A stretch of 64,000 nt of DNA from Pseudomonas sp. ADAK13 (GCF_012935715.1 NZ_CP052860.1:5022001-5086000); one strand, 5' to 3'; positions 43,239-53,015 are shown, numbered from the stretch's first letter. Program-made: numbers and translations. Notes: a model not told the origin generated them from the sequence alone.

Positions 43239-43670
43239 ATGGCATTCACCCATCGTTTTTCACCCGCCCACGGCGTGCAGGCTGTGGCGCTGCTGGCAGC
43301 GCTGGCGGGGGTGGCGACCTGGACGCCGCTGCTGCTCACCTCGGCCGAGTCGCACACCCCGCAGGCCGCGCCCCAGGCGTTGGCTGCCCGCAGCGACAAC
43401 CCGGCGCTGCAATGGTTTTCCAATACCCCGGCGGTCATGCAGATCAAGGTCTCCGGTGTGCTTGCCGGGGCGCGTGGCGCGGTGGCGATCCTCAGCCTCA
43501 ACGACGGCCCGCCCCGCAGCTTTCTGTTGGGGGAACGCTTAAGCCCCGGCGTGCGCCTGACGGCCATTGAAGGCGACAGCGTGGAGATCGAACGTGGCGC
43601 CGAGAAAATCCGCGTGCCCCTCGACAAGTTGCCCGACGGCCCGGCCTTGCCCAGCCTCACTCGGCAGTGA
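43239..43670 (+). CDS. hxcP: HxcP, inner-membrane linker of the secretion system (GspC-like)
   Basis: 143 residues with AGGAGG nine bases before the ATG. One N-terminal membrane helix (about residues 14-32) leads to a periplasmic homology region (MQIKVSGVLAGARGAVAILS, then SFLLGERLSPGVRLTAIEGD). There is no PDZ or coiled-coil domain after it, so it is much shorter than classical GspC. GspC proteins connect the inner-membrane platform to the secretin and help choose substrates. Its end overlaps the convergent hxcV. Confidence 0.85.
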   Translation: MAFTHRFSPAHGVQAVALLAALAGVATWTPLLLTSAESHTPQAAPQALAARSDNPALQWFSNTPAVMQIKVSGVLAGARGAVAILSLNDGPPRSFLLGERLSPGVRLTAIEGDSVEIERGAEKIRVPLDKLPDGPALPSLTRQ

Positions 43671-44055
43671 CCGCGCGCTTCACGGGCGGGCGCCCCAGCA
43701 CCGTCTCCAGGCGTGCCAGGGGCGGCGCTTCACGGGTGGCGTCCAGCACGTGCACGCTGACCTGGAACAGGCGCCCATCCGGCCCGTTGCTGATGGTCTG
43801 TTCGCAACGCAGTTTCAGCCGGCCCTGGTCGCAGTCGAACGTCTTGCGCCCCGAGCTCAACCGACCTTCCAGGCGCAGTTCCGCCAGGCGACTCTGGGCC
43901 GCCAGCAACGCCATGGATTTGTCCCGCAGCAGGCCGTTGCTGGTGGTCATCAGCCCGGCCACGCGCACGGCAGCGGCCATGGCCACGGCGATGATCGCCA
44001 GGGCCACCAACACTTCAATCAGGGTGAAACCTTGCTCGTTGCGGGGGTCGCCCAT
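43657..44055 (-). CDS. hxcV: HxcV, minor pseudopilin (GspI-like)
   Basis: 132 residues from ATG 44055. Prepilin cleavage is expected at NEQG|FTLIEVLVALAIIAVA. The following LAAQSRLAELRLEG segment is characteristic of GspI. It overlaps the 3' end of hxcP by 14 bases on the opposite strand, so the two convergent transcripts share their ends. Confidence 0.88.
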   Translation of the reverse strand: MGDPRNEQGFTLIEVLVALAIIAVAMAAAVRVAGLMTTSNGLLRDKSMALLAAQSRLAELRLEGRLSSGRKTFDCDQGRLKLRCEQTISNGPDGRLFQVSVHVLDATREAPPLARLETVLGRPPVKRAVTAE

Positions 44056-44203
44056 GGCGTACTCAAAACCGGGAAACAAGCCCGCAGACTAGCCCCGGGA
44101 GTTGACCGATTGGCGACCAAAGCTCCCGAGGATTTTCAACGTGACTGACATGTGTTCTTGCAACACTGCGCCACGAAATGCACTCAAGCCAAGGAATGTC
44201 GAG

Positions 44204-44641
44204 ATGGATATCGCACACTTCACGTCCCCGCGCAGGCAGCGCGGTTTCACCCTGATCGAGATCATGGTGGTCGTGGTGATTCTGGGGATTCTGGCGGCGC
44301 TGGTGGTGCCCAAAGTGCTCGACCGCCCGGACCAGGCACGGGCCACGGCGGCCAAACAGGACATTGGCGGGCTGATGCAGGCCCTGAAACTCTACCGCCT
44401 CGACCATGGCTCGTACCCCAGCATGAACCAGGGCCTGAAGGTGCTGGTGGAGCGCCCGGCCGATGCGAAAAACAGCAACTGGCGCGCCTACCTCGAACGC
44501 CTGCCCAACGACCCATGGGGCAACCCGTATCACTACCTCAACCCGGGGGCCAACGGCGAGGTGGATGTGTTCTCCCTCGGCGCCGACGGGAAACCGGATG
44601 GCGACGGCGTGAACGCCGATATCGGCTCCTGGCAGCTGTAA
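44204..44641 (+). CDS. hxcT: HxcT, major pseudopilin (GspG)
   Basis: 145 residues from ATG 44204. Cleavage is expected at RQRG|FTLIEIMVVVVILGIL. The globular part is classic GspG: KQDIGGLMQALKLYRLDHG, then YPSMNQGLKVLVERP, then LPNDPWGNPYHYLNPG and the calcium-loop region ADGKPDGDGVNADIGSW. This protein builds the shaft of the pseudopilus. It starts the plus-strand run hxcT-X-Y-Z-Q. Confidence 0.95.
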   Translation: MDIAHFTSPRRQRGFTLIEIMVVVVILGILAALVVPKVLDRPDQARATAAKQDIGGLMQALKLYRLDHGSYPSMNQGLKVLVERPADAKNSNWRAYLERLPNDPWGNPYHYLNPGANGEVDVFSLGADGKPDGDGVNADIGSWQL

Positions 44642-44649
44642 GGCCGGCG

Positions 44650-45597
44650 ATGAACAGTCATTCGCCCTCCGTGGCGAAGCAGCGCGGCATGGCCATTATC
44701 AGTGCCTTGCTGATCGCGGCCGTGGTCGCGGTGATTGCCGGCGCCATGCTCACGCGCCAGACCGTATTTACCCGCAGCCTGGAAGCCGAACAACTTCGCA
44801 TCCAGGGCCAATGGCTGTTGAACGGCGGCCTGGAAACCAGCCGCCAGATCCTTTGGGACGCGCGCCGCCAGGACGTATTGACCCGGCTTGATCAACAGTG
44901 GGCACGGCCCCTCGGCGGTGCGTTCGAAGGTCGGATTGAAGACGAGCAGGGCAAGTTCAACCTGCGCAACCTGGTGACCCAGCAACAGCCGGACGCCGTG
45001 CAATTGCAGAGCTTCGAGCGCCTGTGCGAATTGATCGGCATCGACCCGGCCGTGAGCCGGCGCATCAGCCGTCGCGTGATCGACTCCTACGACCAACGCG
45101 TGGGCGCGGCCTCATTCACCGGGGGCTTCAACAGCAGCCGCGACACCTCGCCCGGTGCCGCAGTGCCCTTGATTCCGGCCAAATACCCGATGTTGCGCAG
45201 CCTCACCGACCTCAGCGGGATTGACGGCCTCGACCCGCGTCAGTTGCGGCGCATGGCGAGCTACGTCAGCGTGCTGCCCGGCAACACTTGGGTCAACGGC
45301 AATACCGCCAGCGCCGAGGTGCTCAGTGCTGTGGTGCCGGGGCTCAGCCTGTCGCAGGCCCAGGCACTGGTGGCCGAGCGCGACGGCGGGCGCTGGTTTA
45401 TCAATCGCGGGGATTTCGTCAACCGGTTGCGCATGCCCCAGGTGGCGGTGGACACGGTGCAGGTGGGGATTACCAGTGAGTGGTTCCGCGTGCAGGGCCA
45501 GGCGCGCCGTGAGCAGCGTCGGGTCACCCTGGAGGCGTTGCTGTATCGCCCCGAAGACCGTCAGCCCCAGGTGATCTGGTCGCGGGTGGGCGTATGA
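44650..45597 (+). CDS. hxcX: HxcX, minor pseudopilin (GspK-like)
   Basis: 315 residues from ATG 44650. Cleavage is expected at KQRG|MAIISALLIAAVVAVIA. The glutamate at position 5 of the mature protein is missing, as is usual for GspK, which caps the pseudopilus. The long globular part includes GRIEDEQGKFNLRNLV and a helix-hairpin-like stretch near the C terminus (GLSLSQAQALVAERDGGRWF). The stop overlaps the hxcY start as ATGA. Confidence 0.9.
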   Translation: MNSHSPSVAKQRGMAIISALLIAAVVAVIAGAMLTRQTVFTRSLEAEQLRIQGQWLLNGGLETSRQILWDARRQDVLTRLDQQWARPLGGAFEGRIEDEQGKFNLRNLVTQQQPDAVQLQSFERLCELIGIDPAVSRRISRRVIDSYDQRVGAASFTGGFNSSRDTSPGAAVPLIPAKYPMLRSLTDLSGIDGLDPRQLRRMASYVSVLPGNTWVNGNTASAEVLSAVVPGLSLSQAQALVAERDGGRWFINRGDFVNRLRMPQVAVDTVQVGITSEWFRVQGQARREQRRVTLEALLYRPEDRQPQVIWSRVGV

Positions 45598-46706
45598 AAC
45601 GTCTGCGCATTGCGTTGCCACCGCTGGATGAACTCACTGCCGAGAGCCCGGTGCAGTTCGCCTGGCTGGACCGCGCCGGGCAGGTCAGCCAGCAAGGGCA
45701 GGGCAGCCTGATGCAATGGGCGAATGCCCAGGCGGAGTTTTTTCTGCATCCGCGAGACAGCCTGCTGACCAGCCTGGAGCTGCCGCAATTGGCCTCGGCC
45801 AGGATCGACGATGCCGTGACCTGTGCCGCGCAGGCGCTGATCCTCGGCCCGGTGGAGTTGATGCATGTGGCTCACGGTCCACGGGAAAGCAATGGCCTGG
45901 TGCAGGTTGGCTGGTTGCCCAAAAGCAGCCTTGAACACTTGGGCCGGGTAACGACCCCGTTGAAAATCAAAGTGCGCGGCCTGTACCCGGCGCCCTACGC
46001 GTTGCCGGTCGGCGGGCAACCGAGTGCAGCCTTCAGCGAGGGTTATTTGTTGCTGCGCCACAGCGTGCAGCAGGGCGCCGTGCACCCCCTGGGACAGCAG
46101 GCGCTGGATGACCTGCTTGCCACCGGCGTCGAGGTGCAGCAAGTGGCGGGCGACGCCCGCTGGAGCGGCGCGCTGCCGGGCTGGGGGTTGCACGGTCGGC
46201 TCCAGCCAGCGGCAACCGGTGGCTGGGGCCGGGCGCTGGCCTGTACGGCGCTGGCGGTGGTGATCTGGACCCTGGGCCTGAACCTCTACGCCGCCCGCCA
46301 GGTCGACGAAGGCCAGCGCCTCAAGGCGCTGATGAGTCAACAGGTACGCCAGGCGTTCCCCGAGCTGCCGGTGATTCTCAACCCGCTGCAACAAGCCCGT
46401 CAGCAACTGGCCGCCCGCCAGAGTGGTGCGGCGGCCGAGCCCGGCCAGCGCTTCACCGGCTTGCTGGCGCTGGCGGGCAGCAGCCTGCCGTCTTTGGCGG
46501 GCAGCGTCGACAGCCTGACCTACGCCCAAGGCCGTCTCCAGGTGAGCCTGCAGCCCGACGCCCGCAGCCCGGCGCTGGCGGCTGACGCGCAAGCGCTGCT
46601 GGCCCAGGCCGGTTTCAGCGCCAGCCGCGACGACCAGGGTTGGACCCTCGGCCCGCTCACCGAGCAGGTCGAAACCGATGCGGACGAAGAGGCCGAAGAT
46701 GAATAA
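45594..46706 (+). CDS. hxcY: HxcY, inner-membrane platform protein (GspL-like)
   Basis: 370 residues. A cytoplasmic actin-like domain (about 1-210) recruits the ATPase in this family. It is followed by one membrane helix (about 215-235, RALACTALAVVIWTLGLNL) and a periplasmic ferredoxin-like domain. It ends with an acidic tail (ETDADEEAEDE). It is coupled by overlap to both neighbours. Confidence 0.9.
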   Translation: MKRLRIALPPLDELTAESPVQFAWLDRAGQVSQQGQGSLMQWANAQAEFFLHPRDSLLTSLELPQLASARIDDAVTCAAQALILGPVELMHVAHGPRESNGLVQVGWLPKSSLEHLGRVTTPLKIKVRGLYPAPYALPVGGQPSAAFSEGYLLLRHSVQQGAVHPLGQQALDDLLATGVEVQQVAGDARWSGALPGWGLHGRLQPAATGGWGRALACTALAVVIWTLGLNLYAARQVDEGQRLKALMSQQVRQAFPELPVILNPLQQARQQLAARQSGAAAEPGQRFTGLLALAGSSLPSLAGSVDSLTYAQGRLQVSLQPDARSPALAADAQALLAQAGFSASRDDQGWTLGPLTEQVETDADEEAEDE

Positions 46707-47223
46707 GCGCTGGCAGCTGCTGCGCCGCCAGGCCGAGGTGTTCTGGCGCGGCCTGGCCCTGCGGGAAAAACGCATGCTGGTGGGCGCCGGGTTGGTGTTG
46801 GCCGGTTTGCTGATCGGGGTGCTGTTGATTCAGCCACCGCTGAAGAAGATCGATTACTGGCAGGCCGAAACCCCAAAACTGCGCAGCCAGGCCGAGGCGT
46901 TGCAGGTGCTGCTGCAAGGTGTCGCCACTGCCCCGCGCAGCGGTGACCTGGAAACCGCCTTGCACCAGTCCCTCGACAACGCCGGGCTACAGGGCCGCTA
47001 TCAATTGCAGCCGCAGGAAACCGGGAGCTGGCGCCTGACCTTTGAGGACGCTCCGGCGGATGCCGTGGTCGACTGGCTGCTGGCCAGCCCCCGGCCCTTT
47101 TCCCTGGAAGTCTCCGAGGCCCGCCTGCAACGCGCAGGCGAGGCCACCCCTTCACACTCGGCCGGCACCTTGTCCGGGACCGTTCGCATGGATCAGGCGC
47201 CTGGCGCTAAGGAAGCTTCATGA
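46699..47223 (+). CDS. hxcZ: HxcZ, inner-membrane platform protein (GspM-like)
   Basis: 174 residues from ATG 46699, overlapping the hxcY stop by eight bases. A short cytoplasmic part with LALREKRMLVGAGLVLAGLL leads into one membrane helix, followed by a periplasmic ferredoxin-like domain (RYQLQPQETGSWRLTFEDAP). GspM pairs with GspL in the assembly platform. The stop overlaps the hxcQ start. Confidence 0.9.
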   Translation: MNKRWQLLRRQAEVFWRGLALREKRMLVGAGLVLAGLLIGVLLIQPPLKKIDYWQAETPKLRSQAEALQVLLQGVATAPRSGDLETALHQSLDNAGLQGRYQLQPQETGSWRLTFEDAPADAVVDWLLASPRPFSLEVSEARLQRAGEATPSHSAGTLSGTVRMDQAPGAKEAS

Positions 47224-49529
47224 AGTGGTCATTGCCCAATGCTGCGCCTTTTCGCAAGGTCGCCCCTTTCCTCCTGTTGGCGCTGGGCGCGTGCAGCAAC
47301 CCCCAACCCTCCAAACCGCTGTTGGTGGACAGCGAACTCGGCCAGCCCCTGGCCGACACCCGGCGCAGCGGCGACACCGCACTGGACCGCCAGCGCGAAC
47401 CGCTGCCGCCACCACGGGTGCAGCACCCGGTGACCAACAGCGCCCGCAGCCACGCCGCTGCACCGGCCAAGGCGCGCAACCCGCTGGGTGATCAACCGGT
47501 GCAACTGAACTTCGTCGACGCTGATATCCAGGCGGTGGTGCGCGCCTTGTCCCGTGCCACCGGCCAGCAGTTTCTGGTAGACCCGCGGGTAAAAGGCAAC
47601 CTGACCCTGGTCAGCGAGGGTCAGGTGCCGGCGCACCAGGCCTACGACATGCTGCTGGCAGCACTGCGCATGCAGGGCTTCAGCGTGGTCGACGTAGGCG
47701 GGGTGGCCCAGGTGGTGCCGGAGGCGGATGCCAAGCTGCTGGGCGGGCCGATCTACAGTGGCGCCAACCCGGGCGGGCAGGGCATGCAGACCCGCACCTT
47801 CCGCCTGCAATACGAAAACGCCGTGAACCTGATCCCGGTGCTGCGTCCGATCGTGTCGCCGAACAACCCGATCAACGCCTACCCCGGCAACAACAGCATC
47901 GTGATCACCGACTACGCGGAAAACCTCGCGCGGGTGGCGCAGATCATCGACGGCATCGACACCCCGAGCGCCATCGACACTGACGTGGTGAAAGTACAGA
48001 ACGGCATCGCCGTGGACATCGCCGCCATGGTCTCGGAACTCCTCGAAACCCAGGGCGCCGACCAGACCCAGAAAATCAACGTGATCGGTGACCCGCGCTC
48101 CAACTCCATCATCATTCGCGCTGGCAGCCCGGAGCGCACCGAGCTGGCGCGCAACCTGATCTACAAGCTGGACAACGCCCAGAGCAACCCGAGCAACATG
48201 CACGTGGTGTACCTGCGCAACGCCCAGGCCGGCAAACTGGCGCAGTCGCTGCGGGGCCTGCTGACCGGCGAGAGCGACACCGGCAGCAGTGACAATGCGC
48301 GGGGCAAACTCAGCAGCATGGGCGGCAACACCCAGACCGGCCAGGGCAGCACCCAGAACAGCAGCGGCACCCCCACCGGCAGCGGCACTGCCCAGCCCAG
48401 CGGTTATGGCCAGGACGCCAGCGCTACCGGTACTTCCTCCGCCAGCGACCAGAACACCGCGTTCAGCGCCGGTGGCGTGACGATCCAGGCGGACGCCACC
48501 ACCAACACCTTGCTGATCTCGGCGCCGGACCCGCTGTATCGCAACCTGCGGGAGGTGATCGACATGCTCGACCAGCGTCGCGCCCAGGTGGTGATCGAGA
48601 GCCTGATCGTCGAGGTTGGCGAAGACGATGCCAGCGAGTTTGGTGTGCAGTGGCAGGCCGGGAACCTGGGCGGGAAGGGTGGCTTTGGCGGGGTCAACCT
48701 GGGGGGCAGCGGGTTGAATGCCGCGCCCACCAGCAAGACCAGCATTGACGTGCTGCCCAAGGGTTTGAACATCGGGCTGGTGGACGGCACGGTGGATATC
48801 CCGGGGATTGGCAAGGTGCTGGACCTCAAGGTGCTGGCCCGGGCGTTGAAGAGCAAGGGCGGGACCAATGTGCTGTCGACACCGAACCTGCTGACCCTGG
48901 ACAACGAGGCGGCGAGCATTTTTGTGGGGCAGACGATTCCGTTTGTCACCGGCAGTTATGTGACGGGTGGCGGGGGCACCAGCAACAACCCGTTCCAGAC
49001 GGTGCAGCGCGAGGAGGTGGGGTTGAAGCTGAACGTGCGGCCGCAGATTTCCGAGGGGGGGACGGTGAAGCTGGATATCTACCAGGAGGTCAGCAGTGTC
49101 GACACGCGCGCCTCGGTGGATGCGGGGACGGTGACGAACAAGCGGGCGATTGATACGAGTATTTTGCTGGATGACGGGCAGATCATGGTGCTCGGCGGGT
49201 TGTTGCAGGATGGCTATAGCCAGAGCAATGACGCGGTGCCGTGGTTGTCGGATATCCCTGGGTTGGGGGCGTTGTTCAGGAATGAAAAGCGCAGTGTGAC
49301 GAAGACGAATTTGATGGTGTTTTTGCGGCCCTACATTATTCGCGACAGTGGGGCGGGGCGCAGTATTACGCTGAATCGCTATGAGTTTATGCGCAGGGCT
49401 CAGGGTGGGTTGCAGCCGGAGCACAGCTGGGCGATGCCGGATGTGCAGGCGCCGCAGTTGCCTTCGGTGGATAAGGCGATTCCCGAGGCGCATGGGGTTA
49501 GGGCGGTGATTCGGGCGGTGCCGCGGTGA
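47220..49529 (+). CDS. hxcQ: HxcQ, outer-membrane secretin (GspD), lipoprotein type
   Basis: 769 residues. The leader ends in a lipobox, LALGAC|S, so the secretin itself should be lipidated and need no separate pilotin, as shown for P. aeruginosa HxcQ. N-domains follow (VQLNFVDADIQAVVRALSRA for N0, then repeated KH-like N1-N3 units). A low-complexity Ser/Thr/Gly/Asn stretch at about residues 345-425 interrupts N3. The C-terminal secretin domain has VGQTIPFVTGSYVTGGGGTS, then VGLKLNVRPQISEGG and PWLSDIPGLGALFRNEKRSV. It forms the outer-membrane exit gate. Confidence 0.95.
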   Translation: MKWSLPNAAPFRKVAPFLLLALGACSNPQPSKPLLVDSELGQPLADTRRSGDTALDRQREPLPPPRVQHPVTNSARSHAAAPAKARNPLGDQPVQLNFVDADIQAVVRALSRATGQQFLVDPRVKGNLTLVSEGQVPAHQAYDMLLAALRMQGFSVVDVGGVAQVVPEADAKLLGGPIYSGANPGGQGMQTRTFRLQYENAVNLIPVLRPIVSPNNPINAYPGNNSIVITDYAENLARVAQIIDGIDTPSAIDTDVVKVQNGIAVDIAAMVSELLETQGADQTQKINVIGDPRSNSIIIRAGSPERTELARNLIYKLDNAQSNPSNMHVVYLRNAQAGKLAQSLRGLLTGESDTGSSDNARGKLSSMGGNTQTGQGSTQNSSGTPTGSGTAQPSGYGQDASATGTSSASDQNTAFSAGGVTIQADATTNTLLISAPDPLYRNLREVIDMLDQRRAQVVIESLIVEVGEDDASEFGVQWQAGNLGGKGGFGGVNLGGSGLNAAPTSKTSIDVLPKGLNIGLVDGTVDIPGIGKVLDLKVLARALKSKGGTNVLSTPNLLTLDNEAASIFVGQTIPFVTGSYVTGGGGTSNNPFQTVQREEVGLKLNVRPQISEGGTVKLDIYQEVSSVDTRASVDAGTVTNKRAIDTSILLDDGQIMVLGGLLQDGYSQSNDAVPWLSDIPGLGALFRNEKRSVTKTNLMVFLRPYIIRDSGAGRSITLNRYEFMRRAQGGLQPEHSWAMPDVQAPQLPSVDKAIPEAHGVRAVIRAVPR

Positions 49530-49549
49530 TGCTTTTTGGGGGGCGGGAT

Positions 49550-50368
49550 GGTGTGCATATCCGTTTCTTCGGTGACGGCTGCTTAGGGTTCCGCTCTTAC
49601 AGCGGGTCACTTTGGAAAAGCCCCAAAGTAACCAAAGGGCTCTGCCCCGCCTGTCGGCACCTCGCTAAGGCTCGGCGTTCCCTCACTCCGGCATTGCTCC
49701 GCGGGCCGCCGCGACGGGGCGTCCCTGCCCCGTCGCGGCTAAACCGGCGTCCTGCCGGTTTACCCGCTCCTCAATCCCTGCGTTCGGCCTCGGGCTTATT
49801 GGGGCAGTCAGAGCCAGATCAAGATCAAAAGCAAGAGCACAGCGGCCTACAGGCCGGCTTGAGTGGTAGAAGCCAGATCAAAAGCCAAAGCGAAAACAGA
49901 GCTGCTTTTCTGTAGGAGCCGGCTTGCCGGCGATGGCATCACCTCGGTGTGTCTGATGTACCGAGTTGTCTGCATCTCAGGCAAGTCAGCTCCCACATTT
50001 GACCGTGCCCGCTCTGGCTGTAGATTTTGATTTTGCCTTTGCTTCACACCACTCAAGCCGGCCTGTAGGCCGCTGTGCTGTTGATCTGCTTTTGATCTTG
50101 ATCTTAGGCGCCCCGTTAAACCACGCTGGCCGAACGCAGGTAGTACGGAGCGGGTAAACCGGCAGGACGCCGGTTTAGCCGCGACGGGGCAGGGACGCCC
50201 CGTCGCGGCGGCCCGCGTAGTAATGCCGGAGTGAGGGCACACCGAGCCTAGGCGAGGTGCCGAGTGGTGGGGCAAGAGCGTTTTGCTTACTTTTGCGCTG
50301 TTCAAAAGTGAGCCGCTGTAAGAGCGGAACCCTAAGTAGCCATAACCGAAGGAATGGATATGTACACC
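49550..50368. repeat. Giant near-palindromic repeat, copy 3 (complete)
   Basis: 819 bases bounded by GGTGTGCATATCC on the left and GGATATGTACACC on the right. The outer arms TTCCGCTCTTACAGCGGGTC and complement, and the CCGCGACGGGGCGTCCCTGC blocks, match copies 1 and 2. Its central part differs: the nested small repeat is a degraded mosaic. It separates hxcQ from hxcR with about 20 bases to spare on each side. Confidence 0.88.
49910..49999. repeat. Degenerate small inverted repeat at the apex of copy 3
   Basis: The left half reads TGTAGGAGCCGGCTTGCCGG, a sister variant of the usual TGTGGGAGCTGGCTTGCCTG unit. The right half (CAGGCAAGTCAGCTCCCACA) belongs to the usual variant with a change. The two halves no longer pair perfectly, which suggests recombination between two related repeats. 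Confidence 0.65.
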
Positions 50369-50385
50369 AACCACCGGACACAGCC

Positions 50386-51804
50386 ATGAGCCTACTCCCT
50401 TACGCCTGGGCCAAATCCCAACGCATCCTCCTCCACCCGGGAACCCAGGGCCCGACGCTGACCATCTGCCCCTCAACCCCGGGCTGGTCCATCAGCGAAG
50501 TCCATCGCCAGTTCGGCCAGACCCAGCTCGTGCAGGTGCGCGACGACGAACTCGACGGCCTCCTGGCCACCGCCTACGCCGACACCGGCAGCGCCGCCGC
50601 CGTCGTGGGCGCCGCCGAAAACGAGGTGGACCTCGACCGCCTCATGCAAGACATCCCCGAAATCACCGACCTGCTCGACACCCAGGACGGCGCCCCGGTG
50701 ATCCGCATGATCAACGCCTTGCTCACCCAGGCCGCCCGCGACGAAGCCAGCGACATCCACATCGAACCCTACGAAACCCACTCCGTGGTGCGCTACCGCG
50801 TCGACGGCACCCTGCGTGACGTGGTGTCCCCGCGCAAGGCCCTGCACGGCGCGCTGGTCTCGCGCATCAAGATCATGGCCCAACTCGACATCGCCGAAAA
50901 ACGCCTGCCCCAGGACGGTCGCATCGCCCTGCGCGTGGCCGGTCGGCCCATCGACATTCGCGTGTCCACCGTGCCCACCGGCCACGGCGAACGCGTGGTG
51001 ATGCGCCTGCTGGACAAACAAGCCGGGCGCCTGCAGCTGGAAACCCTCGGCATGGACCCCGCCGTGCTCGGCAAACTCGACACCCTGATCCGCCAGCCCC
51101 ACGGCATCGTGCTGGTCACCGGCCCCACCGGCAGCGGCAAGACCACCAGCCTCTATGCCGCCCTGGCCCGGCTGGATGCGAGCACCAGCAATATCCTGAC
51201 CGTCGAAGATCCGGTGGAATACGACCTGCCGGGCATCAGCCAGATCCAGGTCAACGCCAAGATCGACATGACCTTCGCCCTGGCCCTGCGGGCGATCCTG
51301 CGTCAGGACCCGGACATCATCATGATCGGCGAAATCCGTGACCTGGAGACCGCACAAATTGCCGTGCAAGCCTCGCTCACCGGCCACCTGGTGCTCGCCA
51401 CCTTGCACACCAACGATGCCGTCTCGGCGGTCAACCGCCTGATCGACATGGGCGTCGAACCGTTTCTGCTGGCGTCCTCTTTGCTCGGCGTATTGGCCCA
51501 GCGCCTGGTGCGGCGTCTGTGCCCGCACTGCAAGCAGGAAGACCCGGCAGCGCCCGGCACCTGGCGGCCGATCGGGTGTGCGCAGTGCAACCAGATCGGC
51601 TACAGCGGCCGTACCGGCATCCATGAATTGTTCTGTATCGACGACGAGCTGCGCAGCCTGATTCACCAGGGCGCCGGCGAGCAGGACTTGAGAGCCGCCG
51701 CCCGCCGGGCCGGCATGTTCAGCATGCGCGAAGACGGTGAGCGCTGGGTGCGCAGCGGCGCCACCGCCCCCGAAGAAATCCTGCGCGTAACACGGGACGC
51801 CTGA
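50386..51804 (+). CDS. hxcR: HxcR, secretion ATPase (GspE)
   Basis: 472 residues from ATG 50386. The frame is open from 50257 only because it crosses the repeat. After an N-terminal domain that binds GspL come the Asp-box region ([12 protein letters not shown]), Walker [10 protein letters not shown], Walker [13 protein letters not shown] and the His box [18 protein letters not shown]. Two CxxC pairs form the zinc site (LCPHCKQED ... GCAQCNQIG). It powers pseudopilus assembly at the inner membrane. It is coupled by a one-base overlap to hxcS. Confidence 0.95.
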   Translation: MSLLPYAWAKSQRILLHPGTQGPTLTICPSTPGWSISEVHRQFGQTQLVQVRDDELDGLLATAYADTGSAAAVVGAAENEVDLDRLMQDIPEITDLLDTQDGAPVIRMINALLTQAARDEASDIHIEPYETHSVVRYRVDGTLRDVVSPRKALHGALVSRIKIMAQLDIAEKRLPQDGRIALRVAGRPIDIRVSTVPTGHGERVVMRLLDKQAGRLQLETLGMDPAVLGKLDTLIRQPHGIVLVTGPTGSGKTTSLYAALARLDASTSNILTVEDPVEYDLPGISQIQVNAKIDMTFALALRAILRQDPDIIMIGEIRDLETAQIAVQASLTGHLVLATLHTNDAVSAVNRLIDMGVEPFLLASSLLGVLAQRLVRRLCPHCKQEDPAAPGTWRPIGCAQCNQIGYSGRTGIHELFCIDDELRSLIHQGAGEQDLRAAARRAGMFSMREDGERWVRSGATAPEEILRVTRDA

Positions 51805-53015
51805 TGAACCGATACCGCTACGAAGCCGCCGACGCCACCGGCAAGCTGGAGTCCGGGCACCTTGAGGCAGACAGCCAGAGCGGCGCCTTTGCCCACCTGC
51901 GCAGCCGTGGCCTCACGGCCTTGCGGGTGCAGATCGAGAACAACACCCCGCCAGCCGGCGGTAGCAGTCTGTTCAGCGCCAAGCTCTCGGACAACGACCT
52001 GGCGTGGGCCACGCGGCAGCTGGCGAGCCTGCTTGGTGCGAGCCTGCCACTGGAGGCGGCGTTGAGCGCCACGGTGGAGCAAGCCGAGAAAAAACACATC
52101 GCCCAGACCCTGAGCGCGGTGCGTGCCGACGTGCGCAGCGGCATGCGCCTGGCCGATGCATTGGCCGCGCGGCCGCGGGATTTTCCGTCGATCTACCGGG
52201 CGCTGATCGCGGCGGGGGAGGAGTCCGGCGACCTGGCCCAGGTCATGGAGCGCCTGGCCGATTACATCGAGGAACGCAACAACCTGCGAGGCAAGATTCT
52301 CACCGCGTTTATCTACCCGGGCGTGGTGGGGCTGGTGTCCATCGGCATCGTGATTTTCCTGCTGAGCTACGTGGTGCCCCAAGTGGTCAGTGCGTTTTCC
52401 CAGGCCCGTCAGGACCTGCCGGGGCTGACCCTGGCGATGCTCAATGCCAGTGACTTTATCCGCGCCTGGGGCTGGTTGTGTTTTGCCGGAATCGTGGGCG
52501 GTTTCTGGGGCTGGCGCCTGTACCTGCGCAACCCCGTGGCACGGTTGAGCTGGCACAGTCGCGTGCTGCGCTTGCCGCTGATCGGGCGCTTTGTATTGGG
52601 GTTGAATACCGCACGGTTTGCCTCGACCCTGGCGATTCTCGGCGGCGCCGGTGTGCCGTTGTTGCGTGCCCTGGAAGCGGCGCGCCAGACCCTGTCCAAC
52701 GACCGCCTGAGCCAGTGCGTCACCGACGCCACCGCCAAGGTGCGCGAGGGCGTCAACCTGGCCCCGGCGCTGGCGGTGGAAAAGGTCTTCCCGCCGGTGC
52801 TGATCCACCTGATCGCCAGCGGCGAAAAGACCGGCTCGTTGCCGCCGATGCTGGAGCGTGCGGCGCAAACCTTGTCGCGGGATATCGAGCGTCGGGCGAT
52901 GGGCATGACTGCGTTGCTGGAGCCATTGATGATCGTGGTGATGGGCGCCGTGGTGTTGGTCATCGTCATGGCGGTGCTGCTGCCGATCATCGAAATCAAC
53001 CAGCTGGTGACCTGA
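51804..53015 (+). CDS. hxcS: HxcS, inner-membrane platform protein (GspF)
   Basis: 403 residues with the two repeated GspF cytoplasmic domains (LATRQLASLL-type motif WATRQLASLLGASLPLEAAL and RFASTLAILGGAGVPLLRAL) and three membrane helices at about residues 168-190, 215-240 and 370-395. It is the central membrane component that the ATPase rotates or moves. It is the last gene of the hxc block. Confidence 0.94.
   Translation: MNRYRYEAADATGKLESGHLEADSQSGAFAHLRSRGLTALRVQIENNTPPAGGSSLFSAKLSDNDLAWATRQLASLLGASLPLEAALSATVEQAEKKHIAQTLSAVRADVRSGMRLADALAARPRDFPSIYRALIAAGEESGDLAQVMERLADYIEERNNLRGKILTAFIYPGVVGLVSIGIVIFLLSYVVPQVVSAFSQARQDLPGLTLAMLNASDFIRAWGWLCFAGIVGGFWGWRLYLRNPVARLSWHSRVLRLPLIGRFVLGLNTARFASTLAILGGAGVPLLRALEAARQTLSNDRLSQCVTDATAKVREGVNLAPALAVEKVFPPVLIHLIASGEKTGSLPPMLERAAQTLSRDIERRAMGMTALLEPLMIVVMGAVVLVIVMAVLLPIIEINQLVT

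Noticed and set aside
47229..49610. 793-codon open frame on the minus strand
   Set aside because: It is antisense to hxcQ, whose secretin motifs are unmistakable. The protein read from the minus strand is rich in Arg/His and has no known pattern.
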